Shown piece by piece: positions 34,157-43,295 of a DNA stretch of 64,000 nucleotides. Both the position numbers and the translations under genes were made by a program. Under the pieces are notes generated by a model. That model was given only the letters and a program-made list of their open reading frames with translations, did not search any database and was not told the origin of the DNA. The DNA lies in assembly GCF_002379095.1 (NCBI RefSeq), contig NZ_NBZV01000021.1, forward strand, positions 1 to 64,000, written 5' to 3'. The first letter of the stretch is position 1; each line of letters starts with the position of its first letter. The DNA is from Polaromonas sp. AER18D-145 (GTDB lineage Bacteria; Pseudomonadota; Gammaproteobacteria; Burkholderiales; Burkholderiaceae_C).

Positions 34157-35016
34157 AATTCAGGCAACTCGTGGCGTTGGCCACAGCTATCTTGTGCCTC
34201 GGAGTCGCCTCGGCGCATGCTGAGCTTATTGCAACGCCGCTCACGGGAGACTCGCGACTTGTCCAGTTTGGATATGACGAGGACAACACATTCCTTGTTC
34301 TGACCAAGCCAAAGGCTGTGACGCACATTCAGTTTGCGCCCGACGAAACCCTCCAATCTGTTGCAGCCGGCGACACGGCGCAATGGGAGCTGACCCCGAC
34401 AAAGAATCGCAAGAACCTGTTCATCAAGCCGAAATACGAAGATCTTGAGACGTCGATGTCGGTGATTACTGACAAACGCACGTATCAATTCGTTCTGAAG
34501 TCCACGGGCGATGGGAAGAAGTGGTACCAGCGTGTGTCGTGGCTCTACTCTGGCACCATGCTGTTGGAGTCGGATGCTCAGCTCGAGGCGACCCCATTGC
34601 CATCTGGGAAGGGTGCGAGGCAAGCGTCACAGCCCTCATCCATCGGCGAAGCGTCCCTCGGCATCAGCGCCGGCATTGATCCCATCAAACTCGACGGGCT
34701 CAAGCCCGAGAATCTCAGCTTCAGCTATTCGACCAGTGGAAGTGCGGCGTTCAGGCCTGTGATGGTTTTCGATGATGGGCGATTCACCTATTTCAAGATG
34801 CCAGCTGACCTGCAAGAGCTTCCTGCACTCTTTGCGGTAATCGAGGGGCAAGACTATGCGCTTGTGAACTATCACATCAAGGGCGACTACATGGTTGCCC
34901 AGCGTTTGCTCGACGTGGCTGTCCTGAAGTTGGGCAAAGCCGAAGTCCGTGTTACCAGATATAAGCCCAGGACCGGATTCTTTGGCACCTCCATCGGCTC
35001 GAGCGAGGGCGGCTGA
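34153..35016 (+). CDS. virB9: VirB9
   Basis: A 287-aa secreted core protein: signal peptide (to SAHA, about 23), N-terminal domain (25-130) and C-terminal CagX/VirB9 domain (about 190-280; NLSFSYSTSGSAAFRPVMVFDDGRFTYF split around the conserved FDDG). It forms the outer ring of the channel with VirB10. The C-terminal domain is closely echoed in the gene at 36389. Confidence 0.88.
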   Translation: MKFRQLVALATAILCLGVASAHAELIATPLTGDSRLVQFGYDEDNTFLVLTKPKAVTHIQFAPDETLQSVAAGDTAQWELTPTKNRKNLFIKPKYEDLETSMSVITDKRTYQFVLKSTGDGKKWYQRVSWLYSGTMLLESDAQLEATPLPSGKGARQASQPSSIGEASLGISAGIDPIKLDGLKPENLSFSYSTSGSAAFRPVMVFDDGRFTYFKMPADLQELPALFAVIEGQDYALVNYHIKGDYMVAQRLLDVAVLKLGKAEVRVTRYKPRTGFFGTSIGSSEGG

Positions 35017-36392
35017 TGTCAAGCAGCACAAAGTCGATCATTGATCCCAATGATCCAAAACCTGGGATCCCCATCCGAAAGGGAACCCTCGGCGCGATTG
35101 TCCTTTTTCTGCTGATTGGCACTTTCGTGAGCGCGCTGTTTCTCAGTGGCGGGACCAAACAACAATCGCAACAGCCTACGGCTGAGAAGAAAGCGGACTC
35201 GCAACCTTCTGACTCCGGTAGCCGGGCTGCAATCGACGAGGAAGAACGGAAGGCCCGGCAGGCCACCGAGATAGAGGCCCGCAGGAACGGGCCGGCCGGG
35301 ACCGCTGTGCCGGTAAACCCAACGAACAGCCCTGTTCCTCCAAACTTGCGAAGAGACAACCCGGATGCAGCGCTCGCCGAAGGAGCATTTGCAGCGACTG
35401 GCGTAAAACCCCGTGTGGGTGCGTCTGTTGCCGGCAGCGCGGCTGTGGACCGTGATGTAGAGACCGAGGTCGGCTCGCGGTCTTCAAAGTCAATGGTTTT
35501 TGACAACGAGGGGCAAAGTGCTGGCGGCGGTGCCTCAGGTTATGGGTTGTTCAGTACCGCGTCCACAGGTGCACCCGCTCCGCAGGAGAAACCCCGCGCG
35601 CCAACTTCTATTGCATTGCCTGGCCTTGAGGCTCTCTCGCAGGTTCGTGCGCCGAGTTCCGCGATGACTATGAGCTCCGGCCAGCTTGCCGCGCTCAAGG
35701 CTGCCCAAACCCGCTCGCCTACAGCCGGGGCAGGGACCTCCGATAAGGCGTGGCTGAGTGAGTATGCCGATGAAGAGAAGAAGACCAACAAGGCGATCAA
35801 GAGCTACCGTACGGCCTCACGTTTCACTCTCCATCAGGGCAAGGTTATCCCTGCGGTGCTTGGTCGGAAGCTCAACTCCGATCTGCCCGGGGAGATCACT
35901 GCCTACACCACTGTCGACATCTATGACAGCCTCGGAAACGGGCACCTGCTAATTCCGAAGGGAACTGGTGTTGTAGGGCGGTACAGCTCTGGAATCAAGA
36001 TGGGGCAGGAGCGAGTCCTCTTTGCATTTCAGCGACTGATCATGCCGAACGGCGAAGGATTTGACCTTCCCGCAGCTCAGGGCTCAGACCTCGCCGGCGC
36101 ATCCGGGATCACCGGTGACGTTGACAACCACTTCTTCCAAATGTTCGCAAGCAGCCTATTCATCGCTTGGACGGCAGACAAAGTAGCGCAGCCCTCCAAC
36201 GTAAACATCTACGGCGGACAGGCCCCTCAGTCTCCTGCAGGGGAGGTACTGGTGGACGTGGCCAAGACAGTCCTCGAGCGCCAAAAGAACATCCCTCCGA
36301 CCATCACAGTGGATCAGGGGACCCGAATCAACATTGAAGTGAAGCAGGACATGGAATTCAGTGGCCCGTATATGAGGAGTAGGACGCAATGA
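35016..36392 (+). CDS. virB10: VirB10
   Basis: A 458-aa protein with a short cytoplasmic N-terminus, one membrane helix (about 29-48), a long Pro/Ala/Gly/Ser-rich periplasmic linker (50-250) and the VirB10/TrbI beta-barrel domain (265-440) with LHQGKVIPAVLGRKLNSDLPG and LIPKGTGVVGRYSSGIKMGQ. It spans both membranes and gates the channel. It overlaps its neighbours on both sides (TGATG; ATGA). Confidence 0.92.
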   Translation: MSSSTKSIIDPNDPKPGIPIRKGTLGAIVLFLLIGTFVSALFLSGGTKQQSQQPTAEKKADSQPSDSGSRAAIDEEERKARQATEIEARRNGPAGTAVPVNPTNSPVPPNLRRDNPDAALAEGAFAATGVKPRVGASVAGSAAVDRDVETEVGSRSSKSMVFDNEGQSAGGGASGYGLFSTASTGAPAPQEKPRAPTSIALPGLEALSQVRAPSSAMTMSSGQLAALKAAQTRSPTAGAGTSDKAWLSEYADEEKKTNKAIKSYRTASRFTLHQGKVIPAVLGRKLNSDLPGEITAYTTVDIYDSLGNGHLLIPKGTGVVGRYSSGIKMGQERVLFAFQRLIMPNGEGFDLPAAQGSDLAGASGITGDVDNHFFQMFASSLFIAWTADKVAQPSNVNIYGGQAPQSPAGEVLVDVAKTVLERQKNIPPTITVDQGTRINIEVKQDMEFSGPYMRSRTQ

Positions 36393-37711
36393 GGTATCAG
36401 TTCTTTGTGCTCAACGCGGCGGTATCCGCGCTCCTGGCCGTAGTGCCGCAGGCAATCGGCTCGGCTCCGGAGCGGGTGGGGCAGTTTGACTTTAGCTACC
36501 TGACCAGTGGGGCCATGAGGGCAACTCCGGTTCAGGTTTTTGACGATGGCAAAACTACCTACTTCCAGTTTCGCGCTGGCGAGGCGGTTCCCGCGATCTT
36601 CCAGAACAAGGATGGCCAGATCGGGCTGCTCGTGCCGACACAGGAAGGGCCATATATTCGGGTCGCGGAGATTGGCGGGCGGTTCACCCTGCAGCTTGGA
36701 CGCTCACAAGCGACAGTCGTCTATGCGGGTGCCGGGCGCGCAGACGTACCGCAGATTAGCGCCGTCGCGCCGAACGGGATGAAAGCTGAATATACGGGTG
36801 GGGGCTATCCCAAAGACCGAAGTGTCCAGCTCGTCGCATCCCTTGGCAAGGCGCAGGCGTTTCTCGGCTCAAACGCACTTGAAGCGAACAGCTACGCCAC
36901 CCCGTTGAAGGGCGATGCGGTGACCTGGAAGGGCGGGGAGAGTCAAGTCTCAGAACACCAGCTCTGGTTCACGGTCGGTTCACCCAAAGTTGGTCCCGCA
37001 GCGCTGCGAGAGATCAGCCAATTGGCTAAGTCGCTAAAGCTTGCGACACGGATCACCATTGTTGGCCGCGATGATGAATCCTACAAAGAAGGCCTTGACA
37101 TGGCGAGAGCCCAGGCGCTGCGCGATGCGATGTTGAAGGCGGGCGTACCTGCCGATCGGATCGTCCTGAAAACGGGCGTCCAGGGCGGGGCAAAGAATCG
37201 CCTCTGGCCGTCGGATGTACGGATTGAGACGATGCGCCCAACTCTCATTGCCCAACCTACGCCCAAGGCGGAGGCCGCTGCTGACAACAAGCATGCCTAT
37301 GTCAAGGCCAATGTGGACGAACTGTTCAGGTCAGGTGCCATTACACGCGACCAGGCCCAGGCCATCCTCCAGCGGTCCTCGCAACAGGCGCCTGGCCCGG
37401 TCGCGGCGGCACCGCAGGCGCAGCAGGTCCCCGTGCAGGTCGACGTTCCTGCAGACGGATTCAACTTCAGGGCGTCCGATCTCACCGTGGCCGGCACGAT
37501 TCGGCGCTGGGCCGCGTCTACGAACTATCAGGTCGTGTGGGACGCACCGGCGCATTCGGATGCGGCGATCAATGGTGACGCTCTCATGCAGTCGGCGTCC
37601 ATGAAGGAGGCCCTCGAAAAAGTTGTTTCAGGCCTGCAGGGCAAGGGCTACGACATACAGGCCACCGTCTACAGCAACCGAGTAATCCGTTTTACGGGAG
37701 TCAGCAAATGA
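36389..37711 (+). CDS. PilL-like fusion: VirB9-C domain, OmpA domain, TcpQ domain
   Basis: A 440-aa exported protein joining three parts. After a signal peptide (to about 24), residues 30-115 repeat the VirB9 C-terminal domain (FDFSYLTSGAM..PVQVFDDGKTTYFQF). Residues about 185-295 are OmpA-like, with TIVGRDDESYKEGLDMARAQ (peptidoglycan-binding helix region). The C-terminal 85 residues (GFNFRASDLTVAGTIRRWA..YQVVWDAP) are a TcpQ/PilL domain, as in IncI1 PilL. The fusion joins a secretion-channel part to a pilus secretin accessory part and lies exactly between the virB and pil genes. It probably anchors the pilus secretin, or a shared outer-membrane port, to peptidoglycan. Confidence 0.8.
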   Translation: MRYQFFVLNAAVSALLAVVPQAIGSAPERVGQFDFSYLTSGAMRATPVQVFDDGKTTYFQFRAGEAVPAIFQNKDGQIGLLVPTQEGPYIRVAEIGGRFTLQLGRSQATVVYAGAGRADVPQISAVAPNGMKAEYTGGGYPKDRSVQLVASLGKAQAFLGSNALEANSYATPLKGDAVTWKGGESQVSEHQLWFTVGSPKVGPAALREISQLAKSLKLATRITIVGRDDESYKEGLDMARAQALRDAMLKAGVPADRIVLKTGVQGGAKNRLWPSDVRIETMRPTLIAQPTPKAEAAADNKHAYVKANVDELFRSGAITRDQAQAILQRSSQQAPGPVAAAPQAQQVPVQVDVPADGFNFRASDLTVAGTIRRWAASTNYQVVWDAPAHSDAAINGDALMQSASMKEALEKVVSGLQGKGYDIQATVYSNRVIRFTGVSK

Positions 37712-38130
37712 GTTTTCAAAGCAAGTCCGCGTTGGCGGCAATTTTATTGACGGTCGGCCTGGTGGCGATGGCCCAGCCAGTCAAAACTGTTGATGCCCCC
37801 TATGTCCCGAAGGGTGCTGCACCGGCCAAATCCACACCGGACCTTCCTTTCGCGTCCGCAGCAGCGCTGCCGGTCGACGCAAATCCCACCATGTACCTCC
37901 TGCCGACCAAATCAGTTGCGGCACAACTGCATGAAATGGCCGCCCTTGCTGGTTGGTCACTGGTGTGGGAGGCGTCTGACTTCACCCCCGTAAACAAGGT
38001 GTTGATCAGCTCGGATTTCATCAAAGCGGTCGGAATTGTCATCGATTCCGCCAATCTCGATCGGGCGAACCTGAAGGCGACGTTCTATCGCGGCAACAAC
38101 ATCGTGCGCGTTACGGAGACCCAAAAATGA
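37708..38130 (+). CDS. TcpQ/PilL-like pilus protein
   Basis: A 140-aa exported protein; signal peptide to about residue 22 (VAMAQ). The C-terminal 80 residues (YLLPTKSVAAQLHEMAALAGWSLVWEA) are a TcpQ domain homologous to the one at the end of the preceding gene. TcpQ helps localise the secretin of type IVb pili; its target is probably the PilN-like secretin encoded next. Overlaps of 4 nt on both sides. Confidence 0.75.
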   Translation: MSFQSKSALAAILLTVGLVAMAQPVKTVDAPYVPKGAAPAKSTPDLPFASAAALPVDANPTMYLLPTKSVAAQLHEMAALAGWSLVWEASDFTPVNKVLISSDFIKAVGIVIDSANLDRANLKATFYRGNNIVRVTETQK

Positions 38131-39821
38131 AATTTACTCCTCTTTTCCTCGCTATCGCGATGGCTGTATCCGGCTGCGCGACAAGCTTGAATCCCCAAAT
38201 TGCAGCTGTGAAGCCTGCCGTCGAGGCATCCAAGGCGGAGGCGCTGCAGCTGATCACAAGGCCAGCGCCGGCACCGGAGTTCTCAAACATTACGTTCTCC
38301 GAGCAAAGCTGGGTTGCCCTCCGGAAGATTGAGCAGGCAGACAGAGGGGCCGCCAACGAGCAGACCGATGCCGCACTGATCGAGATCAACCAGCGTTTTC
38401 AAAATCTGAACGAGGTCGCAAGCGTCATCTCCTCACTCACTGGCTTCCCTGTTTCAATCGCCCCAGACGTTCCAGTCGCATCCGCCACGGTTGGTATGCC
38501 TGGAATGCCGGGTGCTCCCCAAGGTCCGGGCGGCATGCCAACGGGGATGCCTGGAGGAAGTATTGTTCCCGCGATCTACCCATCCGGTGGGGCTGGCAGC
38601 ATGTCGTCGCCCGCGAACAATGGCCAGATCGGTGTGAATTCTCCGTTTTCTGCAAACTACTCCGGGAGTCTTACCGGGTTCATGAACAAGGTGACCGCCT
38701 ATTACGGCATCTTCTGGAAGGCTGACTCTTCAAGCCTGCGTCTGTTCTTGATGGATTCGAAGACGTTTCGCATTGCAGCGCTCCCTGGAGACACCCGCCT
38801 GTCCAGCACGGTGGAATCTTCTTCGAACTCGAATGGCTCGTCTGGTTCCGCGGGGGCAAGCACCGGAACAGGCGCAACCCAAAACGGCGCGTCTGCAAAT
38901 TCCACCGGAGTGGCATTCGCCGGACTCTCGGTGTGGTCAGCACTGGAAACTGGCATCAAACAGATGCTCGGCACCGGCGGCCGCGTGATCGCATCGCCAG
39001 CCACCGGAACAATTACCGTCACCGACACACCGACAGTGCTCGCCCGGGTCAGCGAGTTCATCAATGGCCAGAACCAGGCTCTGAACCGTCAGGTTACGGT
39101 CAAAGTGCGCGTCCTGTCAGTGGAGCTCAATGAAGGGGACAACTACGGCGTCAACTGGGACGCGGTGTATTCGAATCTTGCTTCTGCTTCGAACCCGTAT
39201 TCCCTCGCGATGAAAACTGCGTTCCCATTTGCCGCTGGGGCCGGGAACATGATTCTCTCGGCACCGGCATCTTCGACAAGCCGGTGGGCCGGGTCAAGCG
39301 CAATGTTCTCAGCTTTGTCGACGCAAGGCCGAGTACGCGAGTTGACCTCGGCGACGCTAATCACGCTGAACAATCAGGCCGCTCCTGTAAATGTTGGCCG
39401 CCGCGTCTCCTATCTTGCTTCGAGCTCGACCACGCAGACAGCGAATGTTGGTGCCACGACAGCGCTGACGCCAGGAAGCATCCAGACCGGCTTTTCGATG
39501 ACCCTCGTGCCGCACATCATCGACAGCAAGGAACTCTTGCTCCAGTATTCGCTGGATCTTTCGTCTCTCCTCAAGCTGTCAACGATCACCTCGGGGAACA
39601 GCTCCATTCAGGCGCCGGATATCTCCACGAGCAACTTCATTCAACGCGTGCGCATCCAGACTGGAGAAACTCTCGTCGTTGCGGGTTACGACCAGGATAA
39701 CCTCTCGGCGGTTTCCGGTGGAGTAGGCACGCCCGATAACGTGGCGCTGGGCGGCTCCCGTGAGGGCGCGACCAAGCGGACATTGCTTGTCGTGCTGATC
39801 CAGCCGATTATTTCGCAGTAA
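38127..39821 (+). CDS. pilN: PilN secretin lipoprotein
   Basis: A 564-aa outer-membrane secretin. Lipobox VSGC with Cys17; N-domains at 85-210, a Gly/Pro/Met-rich insert (MPGMPGAPQGPGGMPTG, about 130-160), a second N-domain, then the secretin core (about 325-564) with VTVKVRVLSVELNEGDNYGVNW and VPHIIDSKELLLQYSLDLSS. It forms the pore for the type IVb pilus. Length and lipobox fit PilN of IncI1. Confidence 0.9.
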   Translation: MKFTPLFLAIAMAVSGCATSLNPQIAAVKPAVEASKAEALQLITRPAPAPEFSNITFSEQSWVALRKIEQADRGAANEQTDAALIEINQRFQNLNEVASVISSLTGFPVSIAPDVPVASATVGMPGMPGAPQGPGGMPTGMPGGSIVPAIYPSGGAGSMSSPANNGQIGVNSPFSANYSGSLTGFMNKVTAYYGIFWKADSSSLRLFLMDSKTFRIAALPGDTRLSSTVESSSNSNGSSGSAGASTGTGATQNGASANSTGVAFAGLSVWSALETGIKQMLGTGGRVIASPATGTITVTDTPTVLARVSEFINGQNQALNRQVTVKVRVLSVELNEGDNYGVNWDAVYSNLASASNPYSLAMKTAFPFAAGAGNMILSAPASSTSRWAGSSAMFSALSTQGRVRELTSATLITLNNQAAPVNVGRRVSYLASSSTTQTANVGATTALTPGSIQTGFSMTLVPHIIDSKELLLQYSLDLSSLLKLSTITSGNSSIQAPDISTSNFIQRVRIQTGETLVVAGYDQDNLSAVSGGVGTPDNVALGGSREGATKRTLLVVLIQPIISQ

Positions 39822-39844
39822 CTCGAATCAAGCAGAACTTCGAT

Positions 39845-41143
39845 ATGAGAATTATTCAGGTTGGCTCGGGTAAGAAGCGGCTGGAGCTAGTCTCGGGCCT
39901 CCAGTGGCACCCGTTGATGAAAACAGGGTCCGCGCGTGTCAAGGAGCTGACTGCACTGGCGCTGGCCGCGCAAGCAGATTTCAAAGTGATCCGTGGCACC
40001 CAAAGTGTGCACGTTGGCTTCGCCAATCGATCAGATGGCGCTAAGGCCGGACAGCTCGCTGCGGCGGCCGTGATTGCTGACGTCCTTGTGGCGAAAGGCG
40101 CTGGGCGCAGTTTGCTTGCGGCTGTCAGGGTACCAGGGGACGCCGGTGACGCGTTCCTGTACGTGCAGGTCCGGGACGGGGTGATTCTCGCGGAGGGTGA
40201 CCGGGTAGGCGAACGGGACGCTATTCGAGTCCTTCTTGGTCAACACGTCTCTTTTGGTGGTTGGGACACGATTGTCTGTCCGGGCGAATGGAGCATCCCG
40301 AATTCAAAAGAACATGAATTCGAGTACTTTTTCAACCCGCAGGCCCTTTGGGCACAAAGGAAAAAATGGGCGTTGGCCGAGGTTTCCATCGCCTGGAAGA
40401 AAGCCCTGATCCCAGCAGCACTTGTCCTTGCCTTGGCCGCAGGCGGGACGTACGCATGGAAAGAGTATTCAAAGAAGAAGGCTGCCGCTGCAGAGGCTCT
40501 CCGAATCCAGGAAGAAGAAGTTGCGCGTGGGCAGAGGATGGCCCCAAAAGAGCCTCCCAAACCATGGCCCGCGATGCCCTATGGGGTCGATTTTGCATAT
40601 GCGTGCTCGAAGGCGCTTAGGGAGACCGGCGTTAGCGCCGGTAACTGGCAGTTGTCTTCGATCGACTGTGAAAGCGGAAGCTTGGTCGTCCGGTGGGTCA
40701 AAGCGGATGAGCGCGCTTGGATAAGTCACCTTCTGGCAGTTCGACCAGATGCCAGGTTTCTGGCTGACGGAATGGCGGCAAGCATCACCGTACCTGCACC
40801 CGCCGCGTCTTCAAACGACTTCGCGGAAAGACTGCCTGCGCAAGAGGGTGTGAGGCTGCGCTACTACGACTTAGCAAGCCGCTACGGAATGTCCGTTCGA
40901 ATTGATCCGCCAAAAGAGGCGGTCCAGCCGCAGGCGCTTCCCGGGCAAGCGGTTCCGCCTGCCGCGATGGTAACGCTTCCGTCCTGGGCTGCGATGCCTG
41001 TAACGGTGACCACCAATATGGATCCAGTGCAGGCCGCGGCCGTGCTGGCTTATCCGGGGCTCAGATTTCAAAAACTGAGCTTTACCTACAAAGCAGGCGT
41101 GATGCAGTTTCAATTTTCAGGAGTTCAATATGTCAGGTCCTAA
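39845..41143 (+). CDS. pilO: PilO-like type IVb pilus assembly protein
   Basis: A 432-aa bitopic membrane protein: cytoplasmic part (1-180), one membrane helix (about 186-204), a coiled coil (206-230) and a periplasmic domain with a Pro-rich linker. This matches PilO2 of IncI1-type pilus clusters in length and layout. Position between pilN and pilP supports the call. It links the cytoplasmic ATPase to the periplasmic complex. Confidence 0.75.
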   Translation: MRIIQVGSGKKRLELVSGLQWHPLMKTGSARVKELTALALAAQADFKVIRGTQSVHVGFANRSDGAKAGQLAAAAVIADVLVAKGAGRSLLAAVRVPGDAGDAFLYVQVRDGVILAEGDRVGERDAIRVLLGQHVSFGGWDTIVCPGEWSIPNSKEHEFEYFFNPQALWAQRKKWALAEVSIAWKKALIPAALVLALAAGGTYAWKEYSKKKAAAAEALRIQEEEVARGQRMAPKEPPKPWPAMPYGVDFAYACSKALRETGVSAGNWQLSSIDCESGSLVVRWVKADERAWISHLLAVRPDARFLADGMAASITVPAPAASSNDFAERLPAQEGVRLRYYDLASRYGMSVRIDPPKEAVQPQALPGQAVPPAAMVTLPSWAAMPVTVTTNMDPVQAAAVLAYPGLRFQKLSFTYKAGVMQFQFSGVQYVRS

Positions 41144-41774
41144 GACTCGGGTTTCATTTGCCGCGCTCATGTTTGCATCAGCGCTCGCATTTGCACAACC
41201 CCAACCGCAACCCCAACCGCAGCCTCAAGCTCCGTCGCCGGCACAAGCGCAGCCAGGCGCCCCGGAACAAGCAGTGAGCAGAGCCCAACCGGCGGCTTCA
41301 GCTATACCCTTCTCGCCACTGAGCGCCGCGAAGGCGGCACAGATTCAGACCATCAACGAGAACATGACGCTTCTCGCGGCGCAGCTGAGTGAGCTCGAGA
41401 TGCAAGCGAAGATCGCAGCGAAGCAGAAGGAGATTGCAGGCAACAAAGGTGGCAATTTCAGTCCTCTGGGTACCGCAACTGGAACGCCATCGGTGATTTC
41501 AGTCGCTGGGCTGAAAGGCAAGCTTGAAGCCTTGCTGGCCTTTCCAGGCGGCCTGGAGCAACGTGTGCGCGCGGGAGACGTGATCGGTGATCGCCGAGTG
41601 CAAACCATTGCTCTTAACGAGGTCGTTCTTACCGATCTGAAGGGCGCAAATCCCCAACGCCTCGCATTTGGCAACTCGCCGTTGGCAACTCGCGAGGGGA
41701 GCATTGGGATGCCAGGGGGAGGCTCCATCCCGATGCCGTTCAACGCCGGCGGAAACATCCCCGGTATTCGCTAA
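41130..41774 (+). CDS. pilP: PilP-like pilus assembly protein
   Basis: A 214-aa exported protein: signal peptide (to AFA, about 20), a PQPQPQPQPQ repeat coded by short tandem units (41199-41228), a coiled coil (about 72-105; LLAAQLSELEMQAKIAAKQKEIA) and a small beta domain (VISVAGLKGKLEALLAFPGG ...RVRAGDVIG). This is the PilP layout. It overlaps pilO by 14 nt. Confidence 0.75.
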   Translation: MSGPKTRVSFAALMFASALAFAQPQPQPQPQPQAPSPAQAQPGAPEQAVSRAQPAASAIPFSPLSAAKAAQIQTINENMTLLAAQLSELEMQAKIAAKQKEIAGNKGGNFSPLGTATGTPSVISVAGLKGKLEALLAFPGGLEQRVRAGDVIGDRRVQTIALNEVVLTDLKGANPQRLAFGNSPLATREGSIGMPGGGSIPMPFNAGGNIPGIR

Positions 41775-41807
41775 ATCGCTGCGCTTGAAAACAACTGAGA
41801 GTCAACC

Positions 41808-43295
41808 ATGAACGCACCAGCAAGTGGAACCGACCTTGAAAAGCTAGTGTTCTTCGACGAGCGCGCGGCGGTCCTGTACGTCTCGAAGCAACACACCTTT
41901 CATGCCTCGGTTTGTAGCTACGTGAGGCTCTTGCGAGCTAAGGTAGCGAAGTTCGAGGTGGTCGACGTTTCGATGGATGACATTCAGCGAAAGCTCGACA
42001 AGAAGGACGACGAGTCAAATCGCGACTTGGGACTCAGCGAGATGCAGGCTATCGCGGTCAGCTTGTTTCGCCGGGCCACCGAACGGAAAGCCTCCGACAT
42101 TCACATTCGTGTGCAAAACAAGGGAACGACAAAGATCTTCATACGAGTCAACAATGATCTTGAGTTGCTAGAACAGCACCCAGGGGCCATGGGTCAGCTG
42201 CTCTGCTCCTCGATATACACGTCGATGGCGGGCATTTCTGCGGCGACATTCGAAGTCCTCAAGCGGCAGGATGGACGGATATCCGAGCGTGACAATCTGC
42301 CGGCGGGCCTCGACGGAATACGTATCGCGACAACTCCGCAAGTCGATGGCATGCTTATGGTGCTCCGCTTGTTGTACCAGGACGAAACCGTAGCCACGGA
42401 CCTCGCGGCGCTTGGATACCCAGAGAACCAGCGCGAGCTGATCGCATTCATGAAATCGCGGCCGGAGGGGATCAACATCATCGCTGGCCCCACCGGCTCG
42501 GGGAAGTCGACGACCCTGCAACGCGTGCTCCTGTCAATTCAACAGGAAAGCAGGGGGGCAAAGCACATCATCACGGTTGAAGATCCACCCGAGTATCCAA
42601 TGCCGGGGATCGTTCAAACGCCGGTGGCCAATGTATCCTCGTCCGACGAGAGGTCAGAAGCTTTCCAGAACGCGATTAAATCGACGATGCGTCTTGACCC
42701 TGACGTCATCATGATCGGAGAGGTGCGTGACCCCCCATCGGCCAAGCTTGCCTTTGAGGCCGCGATGACCGGGCACCAGGTCTGGACAACTGTTCATGCG
42801 AACAACGTGTTCGCCATCTTTGACCGTTTGATAGGCCTCGGGATTCCACCCAATTTGATGGCTGATCCTTCGATCGTTAAAGGCCTAATTTGCCAGAGGC
42901 TTGTGAAAGTCATCTGTCCCCATTGCCGGGTTTCGATCCAGGACGTTTGGGACCGCTACTCCGACGCTCAGCAGCGGAGGGTAATGGGACTCGGTTCGTG
43001 TGAGGACGTTCACGTGGCAGGACCGGGCTGCAAGCATTGCGAAAACACAGGCGTGATCGGACGGACAGTGGTGCCTGAAATCATCGTGCCCGACCAGAAG
43101 CTGATGATGCACATCCGTCGGGGCGACCGCGACCGCGCCTACACCTACTGGAAGGAGACCGGAGGCAAAACAATGCTCGATGTAGCGAAGGAGAAGATTG
43201 TCGCGGGCCTGATTGATCCGTTCCAAGCGGAGTTGGTGGTCGGACTCCTCGACGCGGGGCTTGAGCTGGATCCTGCCTTGTTGGAGCAAGCATGA
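41808..43295 (+). CDS. pilQ: PilQ assembly ATPase (GspE/PilB type)
   Basis: A 495-aa ATPase. N-terminal domain, then RATERKASDIHIRVQ (about 86-100), Walker A GPTGSGKST (about 227-235), Asp box VEDPPEYP, Walker B-like MIGEVRD, His box VHANN and two CxxC pairs (CPHC, CKHC) forming the zinc site typical of assembly ATPases. It drives pilus extension. It overlaps pilR by 4 nt. Confidence 0.9.
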   Translation: MNAPASGTDLEKLVFFDERAAVLYVSKQHTFHASVCSYVRLLRAKVAKFEVVDVSMDDIQRKLDKKDDESNRDLGLSEMQAIAVSLFRRATERKASDIHIRVQNKGTTKIFIRVNNDLELLEQHPGAMGQLLCSSIYTSMAGISAATFEVLKRQDGRISERDNLPAGLDGIRIATTPQVDGMLMVLRLLYQDETVATDLAALGYPENQRELIAFMKSRPEGINIIAGPTGSGKSTTLQRVLLSIQQESRGAKHIITVEDPPEYPMPGIVQTPVANVSSSDERSEAFQNAIKSTMRLDPDVIMIGEVRDPPSAKLAFEAAMTGHQVWTTVHANNVFAIFDRLIGLGIPPNLMADPSIVKGLICQRLVKVICPHCRVSIQDVWDRYSDAQQRRVMGLGSCEDVHVAGPGCKHCENTGVIGRTVVPEIIVPDQKLMMHIRRGDRDRAYTYWKETGGKTMLDVAKEKIVAGLIDPFQAELVVGLLDAGLELDPALLEQA

